Shown here piece by piece: positions 5,410 to 5,637 of a DNA stretch of 5,637 nucleotides. Made by a program: the position numbers and the translations under genes. The stretch is taken from NCBI GenBank assembly GCA_018882825.1, contig VERC01000168.1:1-5637 (forward strand). The letters run 5' to 3'. Every line of letters starts with the position of its first letter. Within the stretch, counting starts at the first letter, position 1. This stretch comes from Acidimicrobiia bacterium (GTDB taxonomy: Bacteria > Actinomycetota > Acidimicrobiia > Acidimicrobiales > Acidimicrobilacustridaceae). The notes under the pieces are model-generated. The model was not told where the DNA came from. It was given only the letters and a program-made list of their open reading frames with translations, and made no database searches.

Positions 5410-5637
5410 CCGGTGCCGTGGCTCCCGATCGGGTGCGGCCGGGTCGCCAACGCAGTGAGGCCGCCGATCACGCCATCCTCTCGGCGACTCTCGACCTGTT
5501 GTCCGAGACGGGGTACGGCGCGTTGACCGTGGCGGCGGTCATCGCCCGCTCGGGCGTGTCGTCGGCGACGCTGTACCGGCGGTGGCCCACCAAGCAGGAT
5601 CTGGTGGCGGCCGCGCTGGCGTCCCTGCACGCCGAAG
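5406..5637 (+). CDS. TetR/AcrR family transcriptional regulator, N-terminal part (3' end outside window)
   Basis: The first 77 residues are visible. After a basic leader (RVRPGRQRS, residues 9-17) comes the TetR DNA-binding domain: helix 1 ILSATLDLLSETGYGALTV (24-42), then the helix-turn-helix VAAVIARSGVSSATLYRRWPTKQDLV (42-67) with the hallmark LYRRW and TK. The ligand-binding C-terminal domain lies beyond the window; full-length members are around 200 residues. The GTG at 5406 overlaps the transporter stop as GTGA, which suggests translational coupling and explains the lack of a strong ribosome site. In-frame GTG codons at 5418 and 5433 are possible but less favoured. By position it is most likely the repressor of its own operon, released by a transported compound; this is inferred from the arrangement and the palindrome upstream of the transporter gene. 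Confidence 0.93.
   Translation, partial: MTGAVAPDRVRPGRQRSEAADHAILSATLDLLSETGYGALTVAAVIARSGVSSATLYRRWPTKQDLVAAALASLHAE

Overview
This 5.6 kb window is GC-rich, gene-dense bacterial DNA with GTG as well as ATG starts, 4-nt start/stop overlaps and promoters of the TANNNT type placed directly before start codons. Together with an SCO6745-type gene and a P450 gene, this points to an actinobacterium. Acidimicrobiia or a related lineage is possible, but that is an inference from style, not from a marker gene.

Layout. (1) Positions 1-956, plus strand: the C-terminal end of an SCO6745-family protein, followed 2 nt later by a complete FMN-dependent nitroreductase-family gene. (2) Positions 963-3617, minus strand: a tight four-gene unit read right to left. 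It encodes a small exported Ser/Thr/Pro-rich protein with a twin-arginine-like signal peptide, a ferric-reductase-like haem b membrane protein, a cytochrome P450 and a cupin protein overlapping the P450 stop by 4 nt. It converges with the nitroreductase gene, with only 6 nt between stop codons. (3) Positions 3618-3738: a 121-nt divergent control region. (4) Positions 3739-5637, plus strand: an MFS drug transporter of the DHA2 (EmrB/QacA) type, then a TetR/AcrR regulator overlapping it by 4 nt and cut by the window end.

How the parts may work together. The transporter and regulator look like a self-controlled efflux operon. A 44-bp imperfect palindrome (18 of 22 symmetric pairs match) built from CGAAAC/GTTTCG half-sites covers the -35/-10 region of the transporter promoter and is the obvious candidate operator. 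It also lies upstream of the divergent four-gene unit, so it could coordinate both. The four-gene unit combines a membrane haem protein, a P450 and a metal-binding-fold cupin, which suggests an oxidative pathway on an unknown substrate; no ferredoxin or ferredoxin reductase is present in the window. The most unusual parts are the palindrome, the two apparently leaderless promoters, the overlapping inverted repeats before the P450 gene, and the small exported protein that resembles the leader and linker of an FMN-binding partner protein but lacks the domain itself. I found no RNA genes, mobile elements, CRISPR arrays or integration sites, and no gene-free stretch longer than 300 bases.
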